Source: SZUA-584 sp964441275
GTDB taxonomy: Bacteria > Bacillota > Clostridia > Christensenellales > SZUA-584
DNA: 64,000 bases
NCBI GenBank assembly: GCA_964441275.1
Contig: CAYTUG010000008.1
Span: 1 to 64,000 of the forward strand
Direction: 5' to 3'
Positions 52,128 through 61,754 of this stretch are shown here, in pieces (positions within the stretch are counted from its first letter, which is position 1; the number at the start of each line of letters is the position of its first letter). The position numbers and the translations under genes were made by a program. Below the pieces are notes generated by a model. It was not told where the DNA came from. It searched no databases and saw only the letters and a program-made list of their open reading frames with translations.

Positions 52128-54215
52128 ATGGACTTAATGATTCTTCTTCCGATTGGCGCAGCAGTGTTTTCTCTGCTGTTTGCCGGTTTTCTTGCAGTGC
52201 GCATAAAGAAGTTTTCAACAGGCACCGAAATGATGTCGAAAATTTCCGCGGCAATCAAACAAGGCGCAAAAGCGTATTTGAAGCGCCAGTACAAAGGCGT
52301 GGGGCTCTTTTTTGTCGCCATGTTTTTGATACTGCTGCTGCTTTCGCTGCTCGGCCTTATAAACGGCTTTGCACCGTTTACTTTTGTAATAGGCGGGATA
52401 TGCTCCGGGCTTGCTGGTTTTATTGGTATGAGCGTTGCGACCTCGTCTAATTCGAGAACCGCTTTTGCGGCAAGCCAAAGCTTAAACAAAGGGCTTCGCG
52501 TGGCGTTTTCATCGGGCGGGGTTATGGGCTTTGTAGTAGTCGGCTTAGGGCTTTTGCCTCTTTCTTTGTTTTACTTCGTTTTGCAGCAATTTTTCAGCCT
52601 TGGAATTGAAGAGATATCCGCCGCAATGCTGACATTTGGTATGGGCGCTTCCTCGATGGCGCTGTTCGCCCGTGTTGGCGGAGGGATATTTACTAAAGCG
52701 GCCGATGTGGGCGCGGACCTTGTAGGCAAAGTTGAAGCCGGGATACCCGAAGACGACCCCCGCAACCCTGCGGTTATAGCCGATAACGTGGGAGACAACG
52801 TTGGGGACGTTGCAGGAATGGGGGCGGATTTATACGAATCGTACATTGGCGCTATTGTTTCGGCGGGCGCGCTTGCTGTTGCCGCCGGGTTGGGTATCGG
52901 AGGGCTGATAATGCCTATGATAATCGCCGCCCTTGGAATTTTAGCCTCCGTATTAGGCACGTTTTTTGTACGCACGGGCGAAAACACAGAACAAAAAGTG
53001 CTGCTTTCCGCTTTAAGGCGCGGTGTTTATATCAGCTCTGTTTTGTTTGCGGCAGCGGCGTTTGGTATAGTGTACTTTCTGTTGGCGGATACTCTCGGTG
53101 ATGCGAAACTGGGCGTATTTCTTGCAATTCTATCCGGGCTTGTCGCAGGTAACCTAATAGGCTATTTCACCGAATATTACACATCGGATTCCTACAAACC
53201 GACCCGCAAGGTTGCCGAATCCTCGTCAACCGGGCCGGCTACGGTCATTATCAGCGGTTTATCTTTAGGTATGAAATCAACCGTTATACCGGTGTTGATA
53301 GTATGCGGCAGCGTATTAGCTTCGTATTTTCTTGCCGGCGGGCTTATTAGCTTTGAAATGGGGCTGTTCGGTATAGGGCTTGCCGCTGTAGGCATGCTTT
53401 CCACATTGGGCATTACACTTGCGACCGACGCATACGGGCCTGTTGCAGACAACGCCGGCGGAATTGCCGAGATGTGCCATTTAGACCCGGAAGTGCGCAA
53501 GCGTACAGACGCTCTTGATTCGTTAGGCAACACTACCGCGGCAACTGGAAAAGGTTTTGCGATAGGCTCCGCCGCTTTAACGGCGCTTGCTCTTATAGCC
53601 GCATTTATAAGTCAGGTAAAAATAATTAATCCTGAGTTTGTGTTCAACTTAGATATAATTAACCCGCCGACTTTGGTAGGGCTTTTCATAGGTTCGGCGC
53701 TTCCGTTCCTGTTTGCTTCGCTTACTATGAGCGCGGTGGGCAGAGCCGCACAGGGGATAGTAATTGAAGTTCGCAGGCAATTTAAAGAGATTAAAGGCTT
53801 AATGAGCGGAAAAGCTGAGCCCGATTACGCACGCTGCGTTGATATATGCACGCGTTCGGCGCAAAAAGAAATGATTATGCCGTCTCTTATCGCCATTATT
53901 GCGCCTATAATAACCGGTCTGGTGCTTGGGGCTAACGCCGTAGCGGCAATGCTTGCCGGCGCAACAATAACAGGGTTTATTCTTGCAATTATGATGGCTA
54001 ATTCGGGCGGAGCTTGGGATAACGCCAAAAAATATATAGAGGCGGGCAACCTTGGCGGAAAGGGCAGCGACGAGCATAAAGCAACGGTGGTAGGCGATAC
54101 CGTAGGCGACCCGTTCAAAGACACGTCGGGGCCGTCCATCAACATACTGATTAAACTGTTATCCATGGTTGCAATAGTTTTTGCCGGGCTGTTAATATCG
54201 GGCGTTTTAATGTAA
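52128..54215 (+). CDS. hppA: Ion-pumping membrane pyrophosphatase (K+-dependent type)
   Basis: This 695-residue enzyme has about 16 transmembrane helices and couples pyrophosphate hydrolysis to H+ or Na+ export. The substrate site is the acidic block GADLVGKVEAGIPEDDPRNP, with DNVGDNVGD after it and a second acidic motif (VVGDTVGDPFKDTSGPS) near the end. The sequence GNTTAATGKG has Ala where K+-independent enzymes have Lys, so it should need K+. ATG 52128 follows AGGAGG by 6 bases. It stands alone between its own promoter and terminator. Whether it pumps Na+ or H+ cannot be decided by eye. Confidence 0.95.
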   Translation: MDLMILLPIGAAVFSLLFAGFLAVRIKKFSTGTEMMSKISAAIKQGAKAYLKRQYKGVGLFFVAMFLILLLLSLLGLINGFAPFTFVIGGICSGLAGFIGMSVATSSNSRTAFAASQSLNKGLRVAFSSGGVMGFVVVGLGLLPLSLFYFVLQQFFSLGIEEISAAMLTFGMGASSMALFARVGGGIFTKAADVGADLVGKVEAGIPEDDPRNPAVIADNVGDNVGDVAGMGADLYESYIGAIVSAGALAVAAGLGIGGLIMPMIIAALGILASVLGTFFVRTGENTEQKVLLSALRRGVYISSVLFAAAAFGIVYFLLADTLGDAKLGVFLAILSGLVAGNLIGYFTEYYTSDSYKPTRKVAESSSTGPATVIISGLSLGMKSTVIPVLIVCGSVLASYFLAGGLISFEMGLFGIGLAAVGMLSTLGITLATDAYGPVADNAGGIAEMCHLDPEVRKRTDALDSLGNTTAATGKGFAIGSAALTALALIAAFISQVKIINPEFVFNLDIINPPTLVGLFIGSALPFLFASLTMSAVGRAAQGIVIEVRRQFKEIKGLMSGKAEPDYARCVDICTRSAQKEMIMPSLIAIIAPIITGLVLGANAVAAMLAGATITGFILAIMMANSGGAWDNAKKYIEAGNLGGKGSDEHKATVVGDTVGDPFKDTSGPSINILIKLLSMVAIVFAGLLISGVLM

Positions 54216-54226
54216 TAATTAATGCT

Positions 54227-54260
54227 AAAGCCATGTAGGTTATACTATGTGGCTTTTTTT
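54227..54260 (+). terminator. Rho-independent terminator after hppA
   Basis: AAAGCCATGTAG pairs with CTATGTGGCTTT and a run of T follows. It is the clear end of the pyrophosphatase message. Confidence 0.85.
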
Positions 54261-54304
54261 ATTAAGTTTATTTCAATAATGACGAATTAATATAAGAGCG
54301 GTTG

Positions 54305-54334
54305 TTGACAAATTGTTATTCTTGCAATTATAAT
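54305..54334 (+). promoter_or_regulatory. Promoter of the leu operon
   Basis: TTGACA (54305-54310) and TATAAT (54329-54334) are 18 bases apart. Transcription would begin just before the T-box leader. Confidence 0.8.
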
Positions 54335-54344
54335 GAACTAAAGG

Positions 54345-54593
54345 CAGTGAAGGAGAACAGTAGCAAAGGTATGCTTTTTAGAGAGCCGCCGTAAGGTGCA
54401 AGGCGGCAGGCAGTAATTTGCGAAGCTCGCTCCTAAGCCGCTGTGCCGAAACCACAAGTAGGCGCAGACGTATTGATCCTATGTTACAAGGATACGGGCA
54501 TCATGTTGTGCCCTGATAAGCTGGCGGCTTTTTAGTCGCAAGCAGAGTGGTACCGCGAAGTCTTTCGTCTCTGTAGACGCAAAGGCTTTTTTG
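54345..54593 (+). promoter_or_regulatory. Leu-specific T-box leader
   Basis: This leader senses uncharged tRNA-Leu and lets transcription continue into leuA. The T-box core AGAGTGGTACCGCG lies at 54544-54557, with its TGGT able to pair with the ACCA end of tRNA-Leu. In stem I, GCGAAG is followed by CTC at 54426-54428 and then GCTCC, the usual place of the specifier, so the codon read is CTC, leucine. The competing terminator is AGTCTTTCGTCT/AGACGCAAAGGCT with six T (54558-54592). The operon start codon is 66 bases further. Confidence 0.92.
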
Positions 54594-54658
54594 TTTTCCG
54601 GAATGTTTCCGGTTGGCGGTTGCCTGCAGCATGAAATAAACAAATTAAGGAGAACACA

Positions 54659-56218
54659 ATGAAAACAATTAAAATTTTTGACACCACATTGCGCGATGGG
54701 GAGCAATCGCCGGGCTGCAGCATGAACCTGCAGGAAAAACTAAAGGTAGCAAAACAGCTTGAAAAACTTGGAGTGGATATAATAGAGGCCGGTTTTGCTA
54801 TTGCGTCTCCCGAAGATTTTAAATCGGTAAAAGCTATTGCGCAGACCGTAAAGAACGCTGCCGTAGCCAGCCTTTCACGCGCTTTAAAGGGCGATATAGA
54901 ACGAGCTTACGAGGCGGTCCAATGCGCTGTTTGCCCGCGGATACACACGTTTTTGGCAACTTCGCCCATACACATGCAGTATAAGCTTAAAATGAAACCG
55001 GAAGAAGTTTTGCGGCAAGCTGTCGAAATGGTAAAGTATGCGAAGACTCTTTGCAGCGATGTTGAGTTTTCCGCCGAAGACGCATCCAGAAGTGAACCGA
55101 AGTTTTTGTGGAAGGTGTTTGAAAGCGTGATTGCCGCGGGGGCGACCTGCATAAACGTTCCCGATACCGTTGGGTACTCGCTGCCTGAAGAGTTCGCAGC
55201 GCTTGTGCGGGGGGTTATGCAAAATGTAGCCGGAATAGAAAAGGTTGATTTTTCAGTGCACTGCCATAACGATTTGGGGCTTGCGGTAGCCAACTCGCTT
55301 GCCGCCGTCCGTGAAGGGGCAACCCAGGTTGAGTGCACAATAAACGGAATTGGAGAACGTGCGGGCAACGCCGCTTTAGAAGAGATTGTAATGGCAATCG
55401 CCACAAGGCAGGATTTATTAGGCGTTACAACCAATATTAACACCAAACAGATATATAATTCTTCGCGCCTGATATCCGCCGTAACGGGGGTGGCTGTTCA
55501 GCCCAACAAAGCCGTTGTAGGAGACAACGCATTTGCGCACGAGGCGGGGATTCACCAACACGGCGTATTGGCAAATAAAAAGACTTATGAGATAATGACA
55601 CCGCAATCAATTGGACTTTCTGAAAACGCTATTGTTTTGGGTAAGCACTCGGGCAAGCACGCTTTCGCGCAAAGGCTAAACGAGCTTGGCTATATGTTGG
55701 ACGATAATGCCATCGCCCAAGGGTTTGCAAAGTTTAAAGAGCTTGCAGACAGAAAAAAAGAGGTTACAGATCTTGATCTGCGCGCGCTGGTAGAGCTTAA
55801 GCAGTTTGAAATTAAAGCCGAAATAGAGCTTGAATCATTTGTCATAAACAGCGGCAACAAGATGACTGCCACCGCAGTTATAAAAGTGCAAAAGAACGGG
55901 AATCCGGTTGAAGAAGCCGCAACCGGAGACGGCCCGGTAGATGCCGCTTTTAATGCGATTGAGCGATGCGTAAGCGATGTTTTCAAGCTTGAAGATTATT
56001 TAGTGCGTTCGGTTACGGGCGGTAAAGACGCACAGGGAGAAGTTACGGTAAGGCTTGACAAAGACGGCAAAAAAATAAAAGGGCGCGGGCTTAGCACGGA
56101 TATTGTTGAAGCAAGCATACTCGCGTATATAGACGCTATCAATAGGTATTACTATCAAAACAAACTGGAGGAAAACGTAAATGGGAATGACAATGACGCA
56201 AAAAATACTTGCAAGTAA
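54659..56218 (+). CDS. leuA: 2-isopropylmalate synthase
   Basis: This 519-residue enzyme condenses acetyl-CoA with 2-oxoisovalerate, the first committed step to leucine. The TIM-barrel catalytic domain opens with FDTTLRDGEQSPGCSM, and the metal site HCHNDLGLA and NGIGERAGN are clear. The C-terminal regulatory domain (about 390-505) binds leucine for feedback control. ATG 54659 follows AAGGAG. It is the first gene of leuA-leuC-leuD and overlaps leuC by 38 bp. Confidence 0.95.
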   Translation: MKTIKIFDTTLRDGEQSPGCSMNLQEKLKVAKQLEKLGVDIIEAGFAIASPEDFKSVKAIAQTVKNAAVASLSRALKGDIERAYEAVQCAVCPRIHTFLATSPIHMQYKLKMKPEEVLRQAVEMVKYAKTLCSDVEFSAEDASRSEPKFLWKVFESVIAAGATCINVPDTVGYSLPEEFAALVRGVMQNVAGIEKVDFSVHCHNDLGLAVANSLAAVREGATQVECTINGIGERAGNAALEEIVMAIATRQDLLGVTTNINTKQIYNSSRLISAVTGVAVQPNKAVVGDNAFAHEAGIHQHGVLANKKTYEIMTPQSIGLSENAIVLGKHSGKHAFAQRLNELGYMLDDNAIAQGFAKFKELADRKKEVTDLDLRALVELKQFEIKAEIELESFVINSGNKMTATAVIKVQKNGNPVEEAATGDGPVDAAFNAIERCVSDVFKLEDYLVRSVTGGKDAQGEVTVRLDKDGKKIKGRGLSTDIVEASILAYIDAINRYYYQNKLEENVNGNDNDAKNTCK

Positions 56219-57437
56219 GTCAGATCAAACAAAGGTGCATGCAGGCCAGTTTATTGAGGCTAAGCTTGACCTTGCCCTTGGAAATGACATTACAACGCCG
56301 GTGGCAATCCGCGAGTTTGAACGCACCGGCGCCGGCAAAGTTTTCGATAAAGACAAAGTGGCTATAGTACCCGATCATTTTACGCCCAATAAAGATGTTA
56401 AAGCGGCAGAACAATGCAAATATATCCGCGAGTTTGCGATAAGACAAAACTTGACTAACTATTTTGAAGTGGGGCAGATGGGTATCGAACACTGCCTTAT
56501 ACCTGAAAAAGGGTTGGCTGTTCCGGGCGACGTAATAATAGGTGCGGACTCACATACATGCACGTACGGCGCATTAGGGGCTTTTTCTACCGGAGTGGGC
56601 AGCACCGATTTAGCGGCGGCAATGGCGCGTGGAAAGTGTTGGTTTAAAGTGCCTGCCGCCATCAAATTCGAACTGTCCGGAAAGTTTGCAAAATGGGTGT
56701 CGGGAAAAGATTTGATACTTCATATAATAGGCATGATAGGGGTTGACGGCGCTTTATACCAGTCTATGGAGTTTGCAGGCGATGTTGCGTCGCTAACAAT
56801 GGACGATAGGTTTACCGTATCTAATATGGCTATTGAAGCGGGCGCGAAGAACGGCATCTTTCCTGTGGACGAACAGACAATAGAGTATGTGAAGAAACAT
56901 TCAAAAAGAGACTATAAAATTTTCGAAGCTGACGGCGATGCTCAGTATTCGCGAACAATAGCAATAGACTTAAAATCGCTTCGCCCGACAGTCGCATTCC
57001 CGCATCTGCCTGAAAATACGAAAACGATCGACGAGATTAAAGACATCGCAATAGACCAAGTGGTCATAGGCTCGTGCACTAACGGCAGAATCGGGGATTT
57101 GCGCGTAGCTGCGGACATTTTGCGGGGGCGCAAAGTTAAAAAAGGCGTGCGCGTTATTGTGTTCCCGGGGACGCAGGATATTTATCTTCAGGCAATTAAA
57201 GAAGGGCTTGTTACCGATATTGTAAAGGCCGGGGCTGCTTTTTCAACGCCCACTTGCGGCCCTTGCCTTGGTGGCCACATGGGGATTCTTGCTGCCGGGG
57301 AGCGTGCGGTATCAACAACAAACCGAAACTTTGTTGGCAGAATGGGGCACGTAAAATCAGAGGTTTATCTTGCCAGTCCGGCAGTTGCCGCCGCATCGGC
57401 ATTGACGGGGCGCATAGAAGACCCGGCAAACATTTAA
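56181..57437 (+). CDS. leuC: 3-isopropylmalate dehydratase large subunit
   Basis: This 418-residue aconitase-family subunit carries the 4Fe-4S cluster that isomerises 2- to 3-isopropylmalate. Cluster cysteines are in GSCTNGRIGD and TCGPCLGGHMG; GADSHTCTYGALG is the substrate loop. At 418 residues it is the short, archaeal-style form, about 45 residues shorter than the E. coli-type subunit. ATG 56181 lies inside leuA behind GGAGG. It pairs with LeuD encoded next; a homoaconitase role is possible in this clade but the operon argues for leucine. Confidence 0.93.
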   Translation: MGMTMTQKILASKSDQTKVHAGQFIEAKLDLALGNDITTPVAIREFERTGAGKVFDKDKVAIVPDHFTPNKDVKAAEQCKYIREFAIRQNLTNYFEVGQMGIEHCLIPEKGLAVPGDVIIGADSHTCTYGALGAFSTGVGSTDLAAAMARGKCWFKVPAAIKFELSGKFAKWVSGKDLILHIIGMIGVDGALYQSMEFAGDVASLTMDDRFTVSNMAIEAGAKNGIFPVDEQTIEYVKKHSKRDYKIFEADGDAQYSRTIAIDLKSLRPTVAFPHLPENTKTIDEIKDIAIDQVVIGSCTNGRIGDLRVAADILRGRKVKKGVRVIVFPGTQDIYLQAIKEGLVTDIVKAGAAFSTPTCGPCLGGHMGILAAGERAVSTTNRNFVGRMGHVKSEVYLASPAVAAASALTGRIEDPANI

Positions 57438-57450
57438 GGAGGGGCTAAAA

Positions 57451-57927
57451 ATGAGCAAAGCTTATAAATATGGAAATAATGTGGATACTGATGTTATAAT
57501 ACCCGCAAGATATCTTAACACTTCCGATGAGAAGGAATTGGCGTTGCACTGTATGGAAGACATAGACGCAGATTTTGTCAAAACGGTAAAGCAAGGCGAT
57601 ATAATAGTTGCCGGCACTAACTTTGGGTGCGGTTCGTCTCGGGAACATGCGCCAATAGTTATTAAGGCGTCAGGTATCTCGTGCGTTATAGCAAAAACCT
57701 TCGCGCGCATCTTTTTTAGAAACTCAATAAATATCGGATTGCCCATTCTTGAATGCGAGGAGGCGGCAGACGCAACGCAGGCAGGGGACGAGTTAGAGGT
57801 TGATCTGCAAAGCGGCATTATACGCAACTTAACAAACGGTAAAACGTTTCAGGCCGAGCCGTTTCCTCCTTTTATGAGAAGCATTATAGATGCGGGAGGG
57901 TTAATAAACGACATATCAAAAAAATAA
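57451..57927 (+). CDS. leuD: 3-isopropylmalate dehydratase small subunit
   Basis: This 158-residue swivel-domain subunit completes the isomerase. NVDTDVIIPARYLN and GTNFGCGSSREHAP are diagnostic. It is the short form (E. coli LeuD is about 200 residues), matching the short LeuC. The spacing of 13 bp after leuC shows co-transcription. A terminator follows, so leuB is not part of this operon. Confidence 0.93.
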   Translation: MSKAYKYGNNVDTDVIIPARYLNTSDEKELALHCMEDIDADFVKTVKQGDIIVAGTNFGCGSSREHAPIVIKASGISCVIAKTFARIFFRNSINIGLPILECEEAADATQAGDELEVDLQSGIIRNLTNGKTFQAEPFPPFMRSIIDAGGLINDISKK

Positions 57928-57943
57928 AATGATACTCTTTCGC

Positions 57944-57974
57944 GGCGCATTATGAAAAGTAGTGCGCCTTTTTA
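57944..57974 (+). terminator. Rho-independent terminator of the leu operon
   Basis: GGCGCATTA pairs with TAGTGCGCC over a short loop and TTTTT follows. Confidence 0.75.
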
Positions 57975-58059
57975 AAATTATTATTAATAATTTTCCGGGC
58001 ATATTTAGAAGTGCAAAAAACTGTGATATTATAGGTTATATATATAAAGAGGATTTGTT

Positions 58060-58458
58060 ATGAATATACTTTTCTTTTTAAGACCTAAGAGCGATATCGC
58101 ATATATTTATGATTACTTTTCAATGCGGCAGGCTTTAGAGAAAATGAAGCATCACGGTTTTACCGCTATACCCGTAATTGATAAAAGAGGCAAATATTTA
58201 GGAACGCTTAGCGAAGGCGATCTGTTGTGGGCGATACTTGAATACAACGCTTTTGACAACCAAACAAGAGAAAAGTACAGAGTGTTCCAGATGCTAAGAG
58301 GAAGGCAGAATAATCCCGTAAACGTTAATGCATCCATTGAGGATTTATTTTTAATGGCTACCAACCAAAACTTTATTCCTGTTACCGACGATAGGGGGTT
58401 GTTTATAGGAATCGTCACCCGAAGCGATATACTTAAATATTATCATCAGAAGTTATAG
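58060..58458 (+). CDS. CBS-domain protein
   Basis: This 132-residue protein consists of two CBS motifs (about 8-60 and 80-130), a module that binds AMP, ATP or S-adenosylmethionine. HHGFTAIPVIDKRGKYLGTLS and NQNFIPVTDDRGLFIGIVTR are the two repeats. No other domain is attached, so it is a stand-alone ligand sensor whose partner is unknown. Its end overlaps the end of the uracil-DNA glycosylase-like gene by 26 bp on the other strand. Confidence 0.87.
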   Translation: MNILFFLRPKSDIAYIYDYFSMRQALEKMKHHGFTAIPVIDKRGKYLGTLSEGDLLWAILEYNAFDNQTREKYRVFQMLRGRQNNPVNVNASIEDLFLMATNQNFIPVTDDRGLFIGIVTRSDILKYYHQKL

Positions 58459-59047
58459 AATTGTTAACGATATTTGAAACCATGCGAAAGTCGCAAATAA
58501 ACAGCGGCATAAGGTTTTTTCGTCTTCGGACTGCTAACGGATGGTATGAAATTATACAAGCATAACCTAATAACGCGCGCGGCCGGCCTCTTAAGTTTTT
58601 AACGGAAACATCAGGATTATTAAACAGCGTCTTAACCACAACATCCCCCAAACAGACCAAAATCGAAGGGTTTAAACCCTCTATTTGGCGAACAAGAAAC
58701 GGCAAGCTAAACGCCCTCGCTTTTTCTTTATCGTACTTCTTAAGAGGGCGGCATTTAAGCAGGTACGTTAAATAAATATCGTTAATGTCAATATTTGTGC
58801 AGTGCAAGGCTTTTTGTAGCGTTTGCCTTGTTCCGCAAACGTATTCTTTGCCCAGTTTATCTTCACGCTCTCCCGGGTTATCCAAAACAATAAGGATGCG
58901 GGCGGAAGGGTTGCCTTCGCCCCAAATGATGCGCGATTTTGAGGTGCAAAGTTCGCACTTGGCATAGGCCTGCGCTTCTTTGGGCAGTTTTTTTTCAGGC
59001 AAAATAACAGGTTTATAATCTTCAATCATAGAGTATATTTTCCGCAA
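58433..59047 (-). CDS. Uracil-DNA glycosylase superfamily protein
   Basis: This 204-residue protein is from the Fe-S uracil-DNA glycosylase superfamily (family 4/5-like). Cysteines in CELC near residue 32 and in LKCRP could bind a cluster. The first active-site motif reads VLDNPGERED, where family 4 enzymes have GEAPGxxED. NLRGRP is followed by SYHPLAVRR, the second motif. The altered first motif leaves the substrate uncertain, but a repair role is likely. It overlaps the CBS gene tail to tail. Confidence 0.8.
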   Translation of the reverse strand: MRKIYSMIEDYKPVILPEKKLPKEAQAYAKCELCTSKSRIIWGEGNPSARILIVLDNPGEREDKLGKEYVCGTRQTLQKALHCTNIDINDIYLTYLLKCRPLKKYDKEKARAFSLPFLVRQIEGLNPSILVCLGDVVVKTLFNNPDVSVKNLRGRPRALLGYACIISYHPLAVRRRKNLMPLFICDFRMVSNIVNNSITSDDNI

Positions 59048-59115
59048 TTAAAAATAGCAGCGGTTTGCTACTATTATGTATCACGCGCAATTATATTATT
59101 CCTGCGGGCTGTTAA

Positions 59116-59430
59116 TCAGCCTGCCGGGGCAGGGGCTTTAACTATTATCAGCTCTAAAGCCTGTTCATTTAGGTTTTTAACATTCATCTTGGTTTTAAAC
59201 GGAATTTTAAGCAAGGTACCTGCCGGGTATTCGTGCACAGGTTGATCGTCAAGCCCGATAGAGAGCGTGCCGCGCACAACGGTCATGTAAACATTTGAGT
59301 TTGAAAAATGCTCCGGCAAACCTTCGCCGTTACCAAACACCATATGAATATAATGGATATTATCATCGAATAAAACTTTTTCAATGGCCTTTTTATCGCC
59401 CACAGAAAAATTGAACACCTGTTCAACCAT
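59116..59430 (-). CDS. Cupin-domain protein
   Basis: This 104-residue single-domain cupin has the two conserved strands around LPEHFSNSNVYMTVVRG and YPAGTLLKIPFKTK. Only one clear metal-type histidine (His in PEHFSN) is kept, so metal binding is uncertain. ATG 59430 follows GGAGG by 8 bases. Such small cupins act as sugar- or oxalate-type binding modules or stress proteins; no role can be assigned here. Confidence 0.8.
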   Translation of the reverse strand: MVEQVFNFSVGDKKAIEKVLFDDNIHYIHMVFGNGEGLPEHFSNSNVYMTVVRGTLSIGLDDQPVHEYPAGTLLKIPFKTKMNVKNLNEQALELIIVKAPAPAG

Positions 59431-59654
59431 TCGCAATTCCTCCTAAAATGTTTTGTATTGATATTATAACATGAACCGGTTTGGTTTTGAAAGTGAATAC
59501 TTTGTAAAAATATGTTGCATGGAATTGGCGTTAAGCGTTTTGAATACAACCACAATAATAATTTAATATAGGCGAATATAATCACAAAAGTATAGAAACT
59601 GCCGGTTTTAAATTGTATACTATAATTAATTATTAATAGAAAGAAGATGTTTTT

Positions 59655-60044
59655 GTGGGTGCTCTAATTTGGAAAAGCGTGTATGCGCCGCCCGCCGAAC
59701 AAGACGGGTTTAGAATTCTTGTGGACAGGCTGTGGCCTCGCGGTCTAAAAAAAGATCGGGCGGATTTGTCTATTTGGGCAAAACAAATAGCCCCTTCTGC
59801 CGCTTTGCGCAAATCATATCACCAGGGAATATTAGATTACGCTGTTTTCGCATCGGATTATGAGAAAGAGCTGACGCAAAATCTCGAATTTGCAAAATTT
59901 TTAGAGGTTGTAGAACAGCGTTTAACAGACGGCAATGTAACCTTTGTTTACGCAAGCAAGCAGCCCCAGTTAAGCCACATACCGATTTTGCGCAGCAAAA
60001 TTGAAACAGAGCTGAATACAAGAAACAGCGCAACGGAAGAATAA
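59655..60044 (+). CDS. DUF488-family protein
   Basis: This 129-residue protein carries the DUF488 signature ILVDRLWPRGLKKDRADL near residue 21 and the family's C-terminal VTFVYASKQP segment. Family function is unknown to me. The start is GTG 59655 behind AGAAAGAAG. It is a lone gene; the 660 bases after it hold no convincing gene. Confidence 0.85.
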   Translation: MGALIWKSVYAPPAEQDGFRILVDRLWPRGLKKDRADLSIWAKQIAPSAALRKSYHQGILDYAVFASDYEKELTQNLEFAKFLEVVEQRLTDGNVTFVYASKQPQLSHIPILRSKIETELNTRNSATEE

Positions 60045-60705
60045 CAACTGCGGTACAATATTGTTTCCGTCAAAAACGCCGCAATCTTGAAGCGGAGGAT
60101 AATTATTGTTGTCTGATGCTACATGATAGATGCACTGTTTTTTATGCCGTCCCAAAAATGCCGACAAGGCGGGAGCGCACGGTTTCAATTTGCTATGCAG
60201 CAAGCCTGCGGATATTTGCGAAAGGGATAGCCGGCTTCAATGCCAAAAGGGGCAAAGGCTCCGCTTTTTTTATCCCCGATTTTGTTTTAACTGTTCGCGT
60301 GCGTAAAGCCGAGCTCGTGTGCATTTTATGGAAAAGATATCGAACCCAAAACGATGATTTGCGTTCGCAAACCTATCTTGATTTCTGCGGTGTAGTGATT
60401 TTACCAATGAAAATGGGTATTTTATCATTATTTATAACTATTAATAAAAACGGTCTGTCAACATGAAACTCGATTATATCAATATCTTTACCCATATAAT
60501 TCTCGGAATCCGCTCTGATAGAGGTGTAAGCGCCCCCTTCGATTCCATATTCATTAATTGTAATAGATGTATTCTGTCTTATCTTTTTCAGGGTAAAAAA
60601 AAGTAGCTCTAGGCTGATTTTTTAACATTCTGAGCCGTCTGTTATTAACGAAAGACTCAAGCCGCTCTTATAAGCGGGTTGATAACATATTGTGGGATAT
60701 CGATA
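60045..60705. other. Long intergenic stretch without a convincing gene
   Basis: The only sizeable frame (60116-60466, plus) has no ribosome site and no family look. Its composition, with basic residues at the start and a change of style in the middle, suggests read-through of non-coding or decayed sequence. No hairpin with a T run, tRNA or known riboswitch was seen. The right end abuts the divergent membrane-protein gene. Confidence 0.5.
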
Positions 60706-61521
60706 TCAATAAGCTCCAAACTCAAAATCATCGTCTGCGGGTGCCCAATCGATGACATAACCAATGTCGTTCGATTTGGGGAAATTTATTAGCTGCTCTT
60801 TTGTAAGATAGCCTGTAATATAATTGTTGTTTCGGTTAACATGAGTATATACCTTAGGCTTTATATCCAATCCAATCTGTAAAAGCCTATCGAACTCAGC
60901 CTGAAATGCTAATGTAGCATAATTAAATTGAAATTCACTTACTGCATCATCACGTGCATTCTGTGCTTTCTGATACATCTCGAAATTCTGCGCTTGCTGC
61001 GATTCTATCCAAACTTGCTCCCATTCCTCTACCGTTTTGCCTTCATAGGTAAACGTTTTGTATAAGCTCTCACGAGGAGCGTCTTCACTGAAATCTTGAA
61101 ATAAAATAGTGACATAAAAAACCGCATCTGCATTTTCGGATTTCGACAATGCGTTTTTTAAGTCCGTTGATAAAATGACGGTTCCAGCACCAGCGAAAAA
61201 AACTGCGCCTCCTGCTTCACCTGTCACAACATGGCGTTTTTGTTGTGGAGGCTGCTCAATGTTTGTATCGGCTGTGCCTTGCTGGTCAGCGCTGGTTTTG
61301 GGCAATTGGGCAATTTGACTATTTTTCATCGGAAACAAAAGTATAAACATAACCGCCGCTGCGATGCAGGCCGCAGTTGCAAAAATGCCTTTCCATTTCA
61401 AGCGTACTTGTTCATGAGTTTTTTGTTCTGCCAATGACGCCAAAATCCTTTTTTTGAGCGTGTCGCTAATGTTGATAGCGGCCATCCTGCTGTGCAATGC
61501 ATTTTTAAGAGTATTTTTCAT
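60706..61521 (-). CDS. Single-pass membrane protein, possible anti-sigma-type regulator
   Basis: This 271-residue protein has a basic cytosolic N-terminus (about 1-45, with SDTLKKRILASLAEQK), one transmembrane helix (about 46-64) and a large extracellular part with GEAGGAVFFAGAGTVIL. No zinc-type HxxxCxxC is present. The topology, the N-terminal style shared with the DUF4367 protein and the divergent ECF sigma gene suggest an anti-sigma-like role, but I do not recognise a named family. The last residues (DDDFEFGAY) are acidic. Confidence 0.6.
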   Translation of the reverse strand: MKNTLKNALHSRMAAINISDTLKKRILASLAEQKTHEQVRLKWKGIFATAACIAAAVMFILLFPMKNSQIAQLPKTSADQQGTADTNIEQPPQQKRHVVTGEAGGAVFFAGAGTVILSTDLKNALSKSENADAVFYVTILFQDFSEDAPRESLYKTFTYEGKTVEEWEQVWIESQQAQNFEMYQKAQNARDDAVSEFQFNYATLAFQAEFDRLLQIGLDIKPKVYTHVNRNNNYITGYLTKEQLINFPKSNDIGYVIDWAPADDDFEFGAY

Positions 61522-61754
61522 AGTTAAAAAGCTCCCTTCAACACTTTCCTAAGTTGCTCCCTTGCACGGATTAACGTGGAGAAAGCCCGTTGTTATGCGT
61601 GCTTTCAAGAACGAAAAGCGGGGGATAGGGTTAAATGCCTGATCTTCCGCTTTTTAGGGTTTAATACCGTGACGAAAATCAAAACTATGTTATAATCAAT
61701 ACATGTAAACATTTGAGAGCCTCATACTCTTTCGAGCGTTTAGGGGATTCGGAT

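Noticed and set aside
60116..60466. A 116-codon open frame on the plus strand
   Set aside because: No ribosome site, no recognisable family, mixed composition and no link to neighbours; treated as non-coding.
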